Assembly: GCA_003415625.1 (NCBI GenBank)
Contig: PYIU01000009.1
Location: forward strand, 1,612,001-1,676,000
Length of the DNA: 64,000 nucleotides
Source of the DNA: Aquanectria penicillioides
Lineage: Eukaryota; Ascomycota; Sordariomycetes; Hypocreales; Nectriaceae
Direction: 5' to 3'
Shown: positions 49,832 through 59,677 of the stretch, piece by piece
Layout: each line of letters begins with the position of its first letter
Position numbering within the stretch: the stretch's first letter is position 1
Notes under the pieces: generated by a model
The model's database searches: none
The model's input: the letters and a program-made list of their open reading frames with translations, nothing else
What the model was told of the DNA's origin: nothing
Translations under genes and position numbers: made by a program

Positions 49832-50430
49832 TGAACAGCTAAGTCCAGTCGCTTCTGTGTAGTTTTTGATGCTGACTTGCAGTGGGATATCCTTGATGTC
49901 ACCAGAATACATCAACTTGGTGATTGGCTGGTCCGCCTTCGCGTCGTAGAAAGGGTCAGACGCGGGCAAACATCACCGCCATTGCCACAATGAGTGAGCT
50001 GTGCTGTTTTGTTTTCGAAGCTATATCTCTCAATAAAACTGTGTCCAGCTTCTCGAGCGAATGAAAGGGGAAAAATAGGACGGTCCGTGAGAATCACAAT
50101 ATCCCAATCGGGAGAAACATGAGAGCGCTTAATGTTGTCAGTTAGGACGCTGATACGCAGTAGAAACCAGAGTGTGTCAATCCATGGCCTCACCTCTGAC
50201 TGTCTGCCTTATCGAAGTACCCATGCATGGCACCATCTCCGCAGAACATCCAAAAAGGGGTGGGCCGCCCGGGTTTCATACACAATGGCGGAACAAGCAG
50301 TTTGTCCAAGGTAGTTTTCAAGACGGAGACGTAAGTTTCACTCTCTGCCCGCAAACTCTCGCGGATTGTTTTTAGATCTTTGTCGGCTCTTTTATCAGGC
50401 CATTTGAATCGGATAATTTAGGGTAATTTC
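49832..50430 (-). pseudogene. Broken coding island of unknown family next to TIR element
   Basis: On the minus strand, coding-like sequence starts near 50386 (IRESLRAESETYVSVLKTTL), runs through FWMFCGDGAMHGYF, and can be spliced over a 44-nt GT-AG intron at about 50189-50146. It continues (SHVSPDWDIVILTDRPIF; GHSFIERYSFENKTAQLTHC) to the G3 run 49964-49966. There the frame breaks, but one extra base leads straight into DPFYDAKADQPITKLMYSGD and a stop at 49832. No start codon is found upstream before the inverted-repeat element begins at 50513. The gene thus seems 5'-truncated, possibly by that insertion. I do not recognise the family; the composition is consistent with a fungal accessory protein. 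Confidence 0.45.
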
Positions 50431-50512
50431 TTTGTGGCAGCAGAAGCACCTGTGGTCGCAGTCGGGACGATTATCGCATGCGATATAGCATCTTCACCCG
50501 TGTTGGAAACTA

Positions 50513-50592
50513 CCCACTGGGTTGAGTGACTAGTCACGCCCCCACCTCTCCAATGGAGAGGTGGCAACAAAACCCGTAACTGCATCGCATGC
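50513..50592 (+). repeat. Left terminal inverted repeat
   Basis: GC-containing outer arm of the AT-rich element. It begins CCCACTGGGTTGAG and ends GCATCGCATGC, where the AT-rich core starts abruptly. It differs from the other arm at two positions, both A/T here versus G/C there. Confidence 0.9.
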
Positions 50593-51318
50593 TATAACTA
50601 TTTTAATAGAGCAAGCAATAAATTATTTAAAAATAAAGAAAATTATATATAAAATATTTACTTATAGTATAAATAATATTATAGAATAGATTTTATTATA
50701 TATATTATTTTAATATTTTTAATTAATTTATTAATTATTATAATACTTATATCTTTTTTAATATAGCTATATTAATAAAGTATATATAAATATATTTTAT
50801 AATATAAAATATATAATATTTTTATATATTTACTTTTATTTTAATACTTTTTATTTAATTTATATTTAATATTTTTAAACTTTTATATATAATTTTATTA
50901 TAAATAAAATTATAATATTTAATTAAAATAAAATTTTATTAAAATATATTTTATTAATAATATAATATATAAAATAAAAAGAATTATTTAAATATTTTAT
51001 TTATATTTTAAATTAAATATTAAATATTATTTAAAAATAAAATATTTTATATAAAATAATTTAAAGATAATTTATTAAATATTAAAATCTTAATATAATA
51101 TTTAAAAGTTTAAATTTAATATATATATTTATATATTTATTTTTATATATTATATAATTAGCTTTTAATATTTATAATTTTATTTTTTAATTTAAATCTT
51201 TATTTTTAAAAATCTTTTATATTTTATTTTAAATTTATATATATTATATAAAGCATTATTTAATTTAATTTTATTTCATTTTTATCTAATTTATATGTAC
51301 AGATATTTAAATGGTTAT

Positions 51319-51398
51319 GCATGCGATGCGGTTACGGGTTTTGTTGCCACCTCTCCATTGGAGAGGTGGGGGCGTGACTAGTCACTCAACCCAGCGGG
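51319..51398 (-). repeat. Right terminal inverted repeat
   Basis: Reverse-complement partner of the left arm. It keeps G and C at the two positions where the left arm has A and T, so it is probably the less mutated copy. Confidence 0.9.
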
Positions 51399-51400
51399 TA

Positions 51401-51799
51401 TGATGATTTCTTCTAGTTTGTGTAAGCATAAAGCAAAGTCCTTCGACAACGCACAGTTTCCGGCCTACCAATGTGTAACGAGGGTAGCCCCCACGCCCGG
51501 CAATTCTAATAAGTTCAATGCAAAGTGACGTAGCGGTGTCAATAGTGGTAATTAATGTCAGCTACCACCAGCTGCTTGCTTCATTTCTATAAACCTCTGA
51601 GTAATGTTCATAAATCACTGTTTTTTTCTTTGTTTGTTTCAATATTTACTCCTATCAGAGAGAAATTGAATCGCGGCAAGGGATGCTGAGAATCACAATC
51701 GCCAACAGGCACATGTGGACAATCTGGCGAGGCCCAGGATGTCAGTGGGAGCGGACCGAAATATCCAAGCAAATTTTTAAGAGTAACAGTCCAATTCAC
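51401..51799. other. Non-coding or decayed stretch beside the TIR element
   Basis: No intact gene. A 63-codon open stretch on the minus strand (51799-51608, containing DCPHVPVGDCDSQHPLP) directly follows the stop of the next ORF. It has no ATG start of its own and may be decayed coding sequence or chance. Confidence 0.4.
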
Positions 51800-52180
51800 T
51801 CAAGACAAAGGAAACAATAATTGAGCCAAAAGTTCGCACAATTCCTTTCTTCTTAATCTGAAAGTCACAAGCATCCTCATCAGCCGGGTTTTAAGGTGAA
51901 AATCCCCCCAAGTTGGTGTGCCTCGCTTCACCACGCCTGGAGCCACCATCAACTTCACCTTTCCGTTGCCTTGTGAACTCCGGTCTTCGTATTTGAACTC
52001 CATGGTTTCAGGATTAAGTCGATCCAGACCGGATTCCTGGCAGGCGAAATTCCACTCTACGCGTGCAACCTGGCGGCCAATTTCCTGGTCCAGCTTGAGC
52101 GCGGGTTCTATAATACTGTGGAGCTCGTCCAAAATATGCTTGGGGTCAGGTGTTGAGAATTGGCAGATGGTATTTGCCAT
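51800..52180 (-). CDS. Hypothetical protein, 126 aa, possibly a truncated gene
   Basis: Single ATG-initiated frame starting MANTICQFSTPDPKHILDEL. Composition is that of a soluble cytosolic protein with amphipathic helices (LHSIIEPALKLDQEIGRQVA) and basic stretches. Near the 3' end an alternative splice reading (acceptor after CTTTCAG at about 51858) also gives open sequence, so the true C-terminus is unsure. I do not recognise the family. It points towards the TIR element 400 bp downstream, with another broken minus-strand island beyond it; the two may once have been parts of one gene. Confidence 0.45.
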   Translation of the reverse strand: MANTICQFSTPDPKHILDELHSIIEPALKLDQEIGRQVARVEWNFACQESGLDRLNPETMEFKYEDRSSQGNGKVKLMVAPGVVKRGTPTWGDFHLKTRLMRMLVTFRLRRKELCELLAQLLFPLS

Positions 52181-53309
52181 TTTCCTTTTTTTTTACTACA
52201 CGACGTTTCACTTGTTTCGAATCTTCCTCAACTTCTAGTTAGCGCCTTGTACCTCGCTAGAATGCAAATGGGCATCAATATGGGCCAAACACATATTCTT
52301 CTTGTTTCCGCTCATATAACGTGCAGTAGACTCAGATCCTACATTAGTTCTTCAAGTCCCTTGCGTCGATCAAATTTGAAGTGGTGATTACGAGCCGTCC
52401 CTATACCATACGGTGTGTCAGCATAGCCGAGTCGACTCCACTCTCATAGCTTTATTCTCATTGCTCACTGCCCAGCTTGAATCCTGCCCGACATGCATGT
52501 ATAATCTAGGACTTGTTGAATCCTGTCGCGGAACACTCGGCTCCACCTATTGTTTAAGCTATTTTTGAAAGCTTGAGACTGTGGAGCACGGTATATTCAG
52601 CTGCAAGGGTTCCCTAGGTAAATTCCCTTCAGCTCCCGTCCCCGTCTATCTTGATCGATTTGCGGGGTAGATGTGGAAAAATTCGCAATCGTTGTCCTTC
52701 CTAATGTCACCGGAACTGATTGCACTTGGCATGGTCACAAGTATATGGGTGACGTGATGTAAAACAGTCCGTCTCATATTCAGCTTGGAGGGCGGCCAGT
52801 CCTTGGTTTCGAACGCGACGAGCAGAAATGCCGACGTTGCAGAAAGCTGCAAACGCCGGAGCATTGATACCCCGTGGCTTTATTCGGAAGCGAATGATCG
52901 GCGCGGAACGGCCCCGCGCTGACGATGGAGTCTTCTCATTGATCATAGCGAACGCCATGGCTTTTCGACCTGGCGCACGGGGACTAAGTCTTGAGGAACA
53001 CGGCTGGCCTCGCACGGCAATCGGCACCGCTAGCGATTGCTCCAATGACAAGTGCCTTGCGAGAATGCCTCGCGAAAGGGAAATACGAGATCTGCCATGC
53101 AATGACTTTCTCGGGGATCTGAAAATAGATTCAGCTCAGATGTGTAAAAACTAGCTTACAAAATCGTATATGGCGGTGAAGTGTGTATAAATTGGCAGTC
53201 CCGGCTCGAACCATTCCCAAATATTTAGCGCAGTCGTCGATAATATCCTGACTAGCATCCATAAACCCCATTTTCTTCTGTGTCTTATTTTCTCACTTCT
53301 TGACAAAAA
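52181..53309. other. Intergenic region upstream of the NIS1-like gene
   Basis: Open frames exist on both strands at 52.65-53.15 kb and overlap each other antisense. Neither has a recognisable motif or clear splice structure, so I call no gene. The last 150 bases contain the promoter of the secreted protein gene. Confidence 0.5.
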
Positions 53310-53796
53310 ATGCGCTTCTCCCTTGCTACCGCTGCGGCCGCACTTCTTGGGGCCGCTCAGGCACACATCAACGGCATCTCTGTTCCTTCCACCATCAAGC
53401 CCGGTGACACTTTTGATGTCATAATCCTAAGCTCCAACTGGATTCAGAGCTCTTACGACGTTGCCATTGCGTTCGGGTACGCAACTGGCACAGGTTACCC
53501 CGGCCAGTTGGGTTCCGTAGCAAATTCGTTCTACCTAGGACCTGGTAAGCGCAACGACGCCAGGAACTTGTTCGGAAGCACGGCACTAACAACATCATTA
53601 AGCCGAATCCAACCAAATTCGCAATTATAACAAAACGATCACAATCCCTAGCTCAGTGGCCAAGGGCCCCGGTGTTATATCGGCGCTCCAATTCACACTT
53701 GTTGGCGTCGCGAACGGACCAGTGACGAATAACTACAATGTGTCGGTGAAGTTTGGGGATAAGACGAGCAAGACATACAAATCCAGTTGGCCTTGA
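53310..53796 (+). CDS. Secreted NIS1-family effector-like protein
   Basis: Exons 53310-53544 and 53603-53796 encode 142 residues. A clean signal peptide (MRFSLATAAAALLGAAQA, cleavage before HINGIS) precedes a small beta-rich domain with IKPGDTFDVIILSSNWIQSS, GSVANSFYLGP, TITIPSSVAKGPG and a C-terminal VTNNYNVSVKFGDKTS strand. This pattern matches the NIS1 (necrosis-inducing secreted protein 1) family. In Colletotrichum and other fungi it is a conserved secreted effector that targets plant pattern-triggered immune kinases. Family assignment is from remembered motif layout, not a search. No frame break is seen, and the intron (58 nt) is standard. Two Asn-x-Ser/Thr sites could be glycosylated. 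Confidence 0.8.
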
Positions 53797-55011
53797 AGAT
53801 TGGTCAAAAGTTGATAAAGAGGCGTCGAATTTGGTTCAGCAAAGCAAATATTTATAAGAGAGTGGTGTCTAGAAGATAGAATGAAAACCGACGCCCAAGT
53901 ACAATAGCAAATAGCAACTAGTGAACTTGAACTTGCCCTAGCTCGTCCTGTGAGTTGATCGTGCCAAAGTTCAAACGAAAAGAAAGGGACTACATGAGCT
54001 AAATTCCCATCAGCACTATGATGTCAGCGGTGTAGTCACCCCGAGCAGATAGAACTAGATTTGATTGTGCTACGACGTTGGCTAAAACTGCACTTAATTT
54101 GCAAAGCTCTACCCTAAAAGGTACTCTCAAAACTGCAAGATCTTTGTCTTTGGCGGAAGAGATCGGGAGATATAGGCGGCAATCGTTTTGGGGTATCACG
54201 ACTAACTGGTTCGGGTCTTGGCACTACCCAAAGAAGCAATTGAACGGAAGCGGGGCCGAACGGCGGCCGGCTGTCTGGCGGGACGTCCCCGCAACCTTCG
54301 GTGGCTTCATGGCTGCATCCTTACTCTCAAACATTTGTCGTATGCATCAGGCAATTGAAATTACTCGTCGCTTATTCATGGCAATAATGAGGCGGAAAAA
54401 ATAATACTTTGTTTCAAATACTAGTGATACAAGCTAATGAATCCCAGCTAAACCCGAGAATGTCCATGATGAATCCATTTCGTCCATTTCGCCCTCACGG
54501 CGACCACCTAGGGCCCCGTCTTCTCCTTGACTAACCTTGAGTCGCGGGATCGCCGCACTCAATCAGAACGCTTCCCTTGCTCCCGTTGTCTTGGCATCGA
54601 TGAATGTTTTGGCCGGTGGCGTGCCCATGGTTACATCAGCATGTGGTTGAGCCCGCCCGGACAGGTGCCACCGGCTTGGCAATCTCTGCATCTGGACACG
54701 AGCGATGAGGCTGGGGGGTGGGGGCTGTGATTCGTCATAGCTTCTGCTGAATTCCAAAGGCCAGAGAAATGGTGAGTGAGGGTTCTCGCTGTCATCGTGA
54801 GATTTCCCCCAACTGGTGAAAAGACCGAGTAGAGTAAGTAAGTGGTGGGTAAACACAAGGAGATTCCTCCAATGGCCTCAGGGCTGATGCAAGAGGCCCA
54901 GATAATGCGATGGAATGGCGAGTCATCCAGCACTGCTGACCATGTCATGCAGGCGTCAGCTCGGCGTTTGTTTGTTGTTTGTTTACATATCCTTGTCCTC
55001 TTGTGTCACCC

Positions 55012-55182
55012 TCAAGTTGTGGTGCAAACCAGGACAGCTGGCTCCCTCAGCCTTCGCGAGCGCGCGAGTCCCTCCCTCTTCTGCTTAGCAGCGCGGCCTG
55101 AGCTTGACAGCTGCTCGATGGTCTCTTGATCCGTCAGAGCGTCGGTCATTCTTTTGATGGCCTCTCTAATTTCGTCGCTCAT
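55012..55182 (-). CDS. Doubtful small ORF, 56 aa
   Basis: ATG in a good context (GTGACCATGAGC when read on the minus strand) opens a frame starting MSDEIREAIKRMTDALTDQE. It is charged and helix-like for about 45 residues, then ends LVCTTT. It could be a small helical protein or a first exon. No motif is recognised and no downstream exon is evident. Confidence 0.3.
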   Translation of the reverse strand: MSDEIREAIKRMTDALTDQETIEQLSSSGRAAKQKREGLARSRRLREPAVLVCTTT

Positions 55183-56533
55183 GGTGACGATGGGGAGTTG
55201 ACGGTGCCGGTGCGAATGCGATGTTGGTGACGTCTGAATTGATTGATTGGGGTTGCTGCAGCAAAAGCGCAGGGCAGCGGAGCGATGACGAATTAATTTG
55301 CTCGGCTGGGGTAGATAGATTGACAGGCCGGGGGGGGGGGGGGGGGGGGCAAAGGGGGTTCCCAAGCGAGGTGTCTGGTTGGGCTTCTGATGGGCAATGG
55401 CAAGGGAAAAGTGCGACTTGAGATCTGGTGATGGAGACTCCTTATATCCTTTGATGGAAAATTGAATCATCAGAAACTCGTAACGCCTCGCGGCGAGCCC
55501 TGCAGCCTTCGGGCAAACTAGGGCGAACTATTCGCAGGGCCATACCGAAGGAGGTGCCTAACTCGGATGAGCCTCGATCAGGTGTCCTGACAAGACAAGG
55601 CGCGTTGAAACACATAATTTGCTGCCTGCCGAGAATGGAGGCGCAAGTTGGATAATCTAACTCGGTTCGTTCCAATCACGGCGCTCGCTGGTGGCCGATG
55701 CATTCTGACGCTCGCATTCCGTCCCAAGTGTTACGGGCCAGAGGCGTGGCTGTGTCACACAAGTCTTTTGACTGTTGCTTCGAATACGGAGTAAATTCAT
55801 GTGCTGTAGGACAGGCGCGAATACACTATAAGCAAAGCCTTCATTCAGCTAAGCTCGGACCTGGCTTCGGCTGCCTCCCACCATCGCACTCACCGGCGGT
55901 GTGTGACTCTTGGGGTGCTGCACGTCATCCGTCATAGTCATAGGTGGAGGAATTTGGTCAATCCAAGCTCCGCGCACGACGCAAAAAGGTCTTGGGGCCA
56001 AGCAAAGAAGGGATGGATTTCGAGTCGGTTCAGAGGAGACTGAGGGATTGCCGCGTTTCACGTTTCGATTAAAGTTTGAAACTCCACACACAAGTACATA
56101 GGTCCTGAGGTCCTAATTATTAATTATGGCCCGGTCCTATTTGCCGAAGCCGTCGTCGGGAACATCCTGGTTGCTCCATCGCTTGACCCAACGCCGGGTC
56201 TCTCGGGCGCCGTCACCACCCCGAAAACGCTCCTTCAATCCCCTCAATTAAACGTTTCAGTGCCCTCGAGACTGCTCGGCCTGCTTTTTTAAGCTTTTCT
56301 AGCTTGCCCAGTTCGGTTTCAGGCCCGCAGCTTTAATACGGAGAAATTATGCTTCACCAATCAGTCGTAGAGATGCCATTGACAGGCGCGGCTTCCACGG
56401 GATCGTCACTCTTGGTTGCCGTTACATTAATTAATTTAGTGACTTTCTAGAATAAAGCAACCGACATGCGTGGATGAGAAAGAAGTTTAGGTTGCCCTAC
56501 TTATACAGGATCTCTTCCTCGAGTGAAATCGTA

Positions 56534-56560
56534 CCTCTCTCTATCTCTCTCTCTCTCTCT
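56534..56560. repeat. (CT)n pyrimidine tract in the GH131 leader
   Basis: CT-repeat about 100 bases before the GH131 start codon, in the predicted promoter or 5' untranslated region. Confidence 0.85.
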
Positions 56561-56657
56561 TTCTGTCAGGCTCATCCTCAGTCCATCTCCATTCATTCTT
56601 TTCAATTCTTCCGTCGTTCATATTCATTTCCATTGCAGATACCCATCATCACTCACC

Positions 56658-57649
56658 ATGCATCATCTAACTATCTTGTCCTTCCTTGCGACCGTAGCCA
56701 CTGCGCTTCCTTCCTCTCGTTCCTCCGCGAAGCAATCGGCAAACAAGTCTTGCCCCGTCATTTTCGACGGCCGGGTTCCTTCGAATGCATCCCTTACCGA
56801 CTTTGATTCCGCAAGCGGAGGTGGCTGGAACCCCTTCAACCCCGGTTATGTGAAGGGTAACAACCTCACTTGGTCCGAAATCTTGCTGCTCCCCAAGACC
56901 GCCTCACAGTCACGATTCGACGCCGCCTCTCGCTCTATTCCTCTCGAAGTCACCATCAGCGACGAGAGCATTTTCCAGAAGCAGTATGGATTCAGACGTG
57001 CAGGCCTTCAGTTCCAAAAGGATAGCAACGAGGGAAGCCCTGCCTCCCAAGGTGTTGCAACTCTTCACTTCAGCCTGCTGCAAGATGGGAGCCGGCCTCT
57101 CAACTTGAGCCACGAATACTTGGTAATCAATCTTCCAGAAGTGCGAACTGATAGTGTGCATGCTAACTAGGCCCAGAACGTCTGGCACGAAGCCTCCGAC
57201 TACTCGGCCAACCAGTTCAACTTTGAGGCCGGCACCATTATTGGCCAGGAGAGCCTGCGCAAGAACACCTACAAACTCCTTAGCCGAAACAATACTGAGC
57301 TGTGGTCAACTCCCATGCGCAAAAATGTTTGGCAGAACTTTGCCATCACCTTGAACTTTGAGAACAAGTATATCCACCCCCTTGTAAACCCGCGGTCGAG
57401 TACACAACTAACGGCCGCAGCACCCTCCAAGCGTGGTACTCTGAGAACAACCGCCCCCTTCGAGCGGCCACCAAGCCCATTGCCAACGATAACTCCGGCC
57501 AGGGCCAGTACCAGATCGGAATGCTGAAGAAGCCCACCGGTACCAGCGATGTGGTCAACGCCGGCTACCAGGCGAGTAACCTGAACGAGGGGCTGATCTA
57601 TGGCGGCATCTTCATTGAGGACAGCCGCGACGGCTGCGTCACTGTTTGA
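56658..57649 (+). CDS. Secreted glycoside hydrolase family 131-type protein, frameshifted
   Basis: GH131 enzymes are fungal secreted beta-glucanases acting on beta-1,3/1,6- and 1,4-glucans. Exons 56658-57122 and 57177-57649. A signal peptide (MHHLTILSFLATVATALP) precedes the family core: CPVIFDGRVPSNASLTDFDS, GGGWNPFNPGYVKGNNLTWS, FRRAGLQFQKDSNEGSP, LNLSHEYLNVWHEASDYSAN, and GGIFIEDSRDGC near the end. A frame break occurs around 57377-57391: the upstream frame reads to FENKYIHPLVNP and the downstream frame resumes as VEYTTNGRSTLQAWYSEN. One extra C in the C5 (57377-57381) or C3 (57389-57391) run joins them and gives 312 residues. A 33-nt intron could be drawn there but is too short. I favour a base-calling error over a true pseudogene. 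Confidence 0.85.
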
Positions 57650-58220
57650 GCATCTAGGGGGTACTCTGGTGGCTTACGCGGGGCTTTGACTCCCATCTAT
57701 CAGAACCTGCTGAGCAGGCAGATCAAGCCCGACACCTGGCGCTCAGCCACCCTACACCTCACGATTGCAATCTTTGATTTACCCGGCTGTAAACTAGCGG
57801 AATACGTAGCAACCATCTTTACGAACCGCTTCTCTTTTTTTGTCAAAATAGACTGAAAATCTGATCTTGAAATGAATTTCAATATGCCACGAGCATTGAT
57901 CTATCACCACCTCATCCATGACCGTAGCCTAAGCCCACACGAACGTCATCGGCCGCCATCGCTCACCCCATATGGCGCAACCAACGACTGTCGGTGGCAG
58001 TGCATGTAATTTGCCCTAGGGGCCTATACGTAGATTCGTCATCGTATTCGCAGATTTCTTTCAACATCTTTTGTTTTGATCTGAATTTCTCTTGGCCTGC
58101 AGCGCTTGGGTCGCTACATGGTGACAGCAGCTCCGTCCACGTTATAAGTAAGTGGACTAAAACACCACCGGTTCAGTTAGTTGCTCTGGAAAAGGGTGGG
58201 CGAGATCACACGCGCCCAAG
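57650..58220. other. Intergenic region
   Basis: 3' flank of GH131 and promoter of the next plus-strand gene. Nothing else is recognised. Confidence 0.6.
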
Positions 58221-58865
58221 ATGCCTTCCATCGATATCCACATCTCTACGTCATCTCCTGTCCTCGACATGAGAAAAATGGACCCCTTCTACATCAATGT
58301 TGATTTGATCCTAAACCACACAGGCCCGATAACTTTTCATGTCGAAGGCTCCAACCTCCTCAATGGAAAAATCATGCATCAGGGCGGCCTAACATTCACA
58401 GACACTTCGACTGGCCAGAAAGTTCCCCGGAATTTTATATGCCTGCTGAAATGCGACACGTCCGTCTTCAACAGGGAAAACCAGGACTCGTTTATCACGC
58501 TCTATCCCGGGAAGCAGCACACCAAACAAGTCAAGCTGGCACCCTTCCTTACCAAGGACTTCTCAAAGGCTCCAAAGGAACAGCCGTGCGGCGACTCTTT
58601 CGAGAAGACTTTGCAGGCCATTTCCGACATGCAGGACGCCCTCCCGACAATATGGAGGTGGAACTTTGGCGGGGGCTTCGAGGACGGCAAGGCGTACGAG
58701 ATCGGCATCGACGATGAGGAATTAAAAACTGGGTGGATGCAAGGGACCAAAGCTGGGCTGCTTTGGATGTCATTTTTATGGCAGCCTAAAGAGTCCAAGA
58801 AGAAGGTTCCAATTAGTGTCGTTCAAACCACCAAATTCTTGGTTCGGAAACCACATGGAGATTAG
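58221..58865 (+). CDS. Hypothetical protein, 214 aa, beta-sandwich-like
   Basis: Single-exon frame with ATG at 58221. It starts with alternating hydrophobic strands (FYINVDLILNHTGPITFHVE) and a cysteine-flanked strand (NFICLLKCDTSVF). The C-terminal part has TIWRWNFGGGFEDGKAYEIG, followed by ELKTGWMQGTKAGLLWMSF. This resembles an abundant set of unnamed ascomycete proteins with a Trp-rich end and an arrestin/Ig-like strand pattern. No enzyme motif or signal peptide is visible, and no function is assigned. It lies between GH131 and the caspase-like gene. Confidence 0.65.
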   Translation: MPSIDIHISTSSPVLDMRKMDPFYINVDLILNHTGPITFHVEGSNLLNGKIMHQGGLTFTDTSTGQKVPRNFICLLKCDTSVFNRENQDSFITLYPGKQHTKQVKLAPFLTKDFSKAPKEQPCGDSFEKTLQAISDMQDALPTIWRWNFGGGFEDGKAYEIGIDDEELKTGWMQGTKAGLLWMSFLWQPKESKKKVPISVVQTTKFLVRKPHGD

Positions 58866-59677
58866 GGTCTACTTTGATTGAAAAAATAACCAGAGCCACC
58901 AAATAGTAGATATTAATTATATCACTGCGTCTAAAGTGCCAACCGTAGGCAAAAGCGTTCGACATGTTCAGGCTGCGAGGTGAGTCTATAGGGTAAGCAC
59001 ACAAGATCTGCAGTCTCGAATATACTTGAAATATTGTGTGCCAACAACAATGCTTGACAATTCACACATCTCTTTGTGCACAGTGAAGAAATATAACCGG
59101 GGGCTTCATTACATCTTTCACAAGGTAAGTTGGGAATTGAATCACCCCGAAGCACAGTTGCGCAATTTAGTCAGAAGCAAGTAAGAAGAAGGATGTTGAA
59201 GATGATACATTAAGGGTTGAGAGTGAAGTATCTGCGAAATTGTCGAGATTCGATGGTATAACCAAAAAGATGCTATGCAAGTGCCCATGCTCGCCCGTCC
59301 ATCTTTTTACCCCTTTTTACCAATCCGTCTTTCCGTCGTTCCATCATATGACCTGGTCCCTTTTCCAGATCCAACCGGGACCCTCCCGTTTTTCTGTAAT
59401 CCGCCGTAGTACTCCATGCGCTATCATTTCATGGACTCGTCATCGCATGCCCCAAGATAAAAACCATATATATATGAGAAAAAGTGCCAACATGAGAAGA
59501 GAGGTATGTCGTGAGGGGGAGGAGGGGGAGGAGGAGGATATCATGACACTGTTGGAAGAAAGGGGTCAAGAAGCGACATGGTCAATGTCGATTGCATGAG
59601 GGTTCCCTTTAGAGAGAAGAGCGCCCACAAATGAGCGGTTATGTGTGAGTGATGCCCAATAGAGAAACGGATTCTGC
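58866..59677. other. Intergenic region between convergent genes
   Basis: 3' flanks of the hypothetical gene (plus) and the caspase-like gene (minus). It contains GAGGAG repeats near 59518-59538; no gene is seen. Confidence 0.6.

Larger units (their letters stand above)
50513..51398. mobile_element. 886-bp TIR element with RIP-like AT-rich core, flanked by TA
   Basis: Two 80-bp terminal inverted repeats (50513-50592 and 51319-51398) match at 78 of 80 positions. They are bordered by TA on both sides (50511-50512, 51399-51400), as expected for a TA target-site duplication of Tc1/mariner/pogo-like elements. Each repeat contains two perfect palindromes: a 12-mer (50526-50537; 51374-51385) and a 23-nt hairpin (50542-50564; 51347-51369). 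The about 726-bp interior is almost pure A and T with no open frame. The two repeat mismatches are transitions of the C-to-T/G-to-A kind. I infer a non-autonomous (MITE-like) DNA transposon whose body was mutated by RIP. No transposase remains, so the superfamily is uncertain. Confidence 0.85.
53797..56657. other. Intergenic region with a long G-homopolymer
   Basis: Apart from one doubtful small ORF no gene is supported. A G-run of roughly 20 bases lies at about 55329-55349, a likely trouble spot for sequencing. The 3' part is AT-richer, and the pyrimidine repeat near 56535-56560 belongs to the leader of the GH131 gene. Confidence 0.55.

Noticed and set aside
50593..51318. AT-rich block considered as centromere fragment or inserted mitochondrial DNA
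   Set aside because: It is bounded exactly by matched inverted repeats with TA flanks and contains no mitochondrial gene, which fits a transposon body better.
52707..53154. Overlapping open frames on both strands
   Set aside because: They are mutually antisense, and neither shows motifs or an obvious signal; the choice would be a guess.
57374..57406. 33-nt intron as explanation of the GH131 frame change
   Set aside because: It would begin GTATAT and end GAG, but it is shorter than any other intron here and has no branch point; a missing base in a C-run is simpler.
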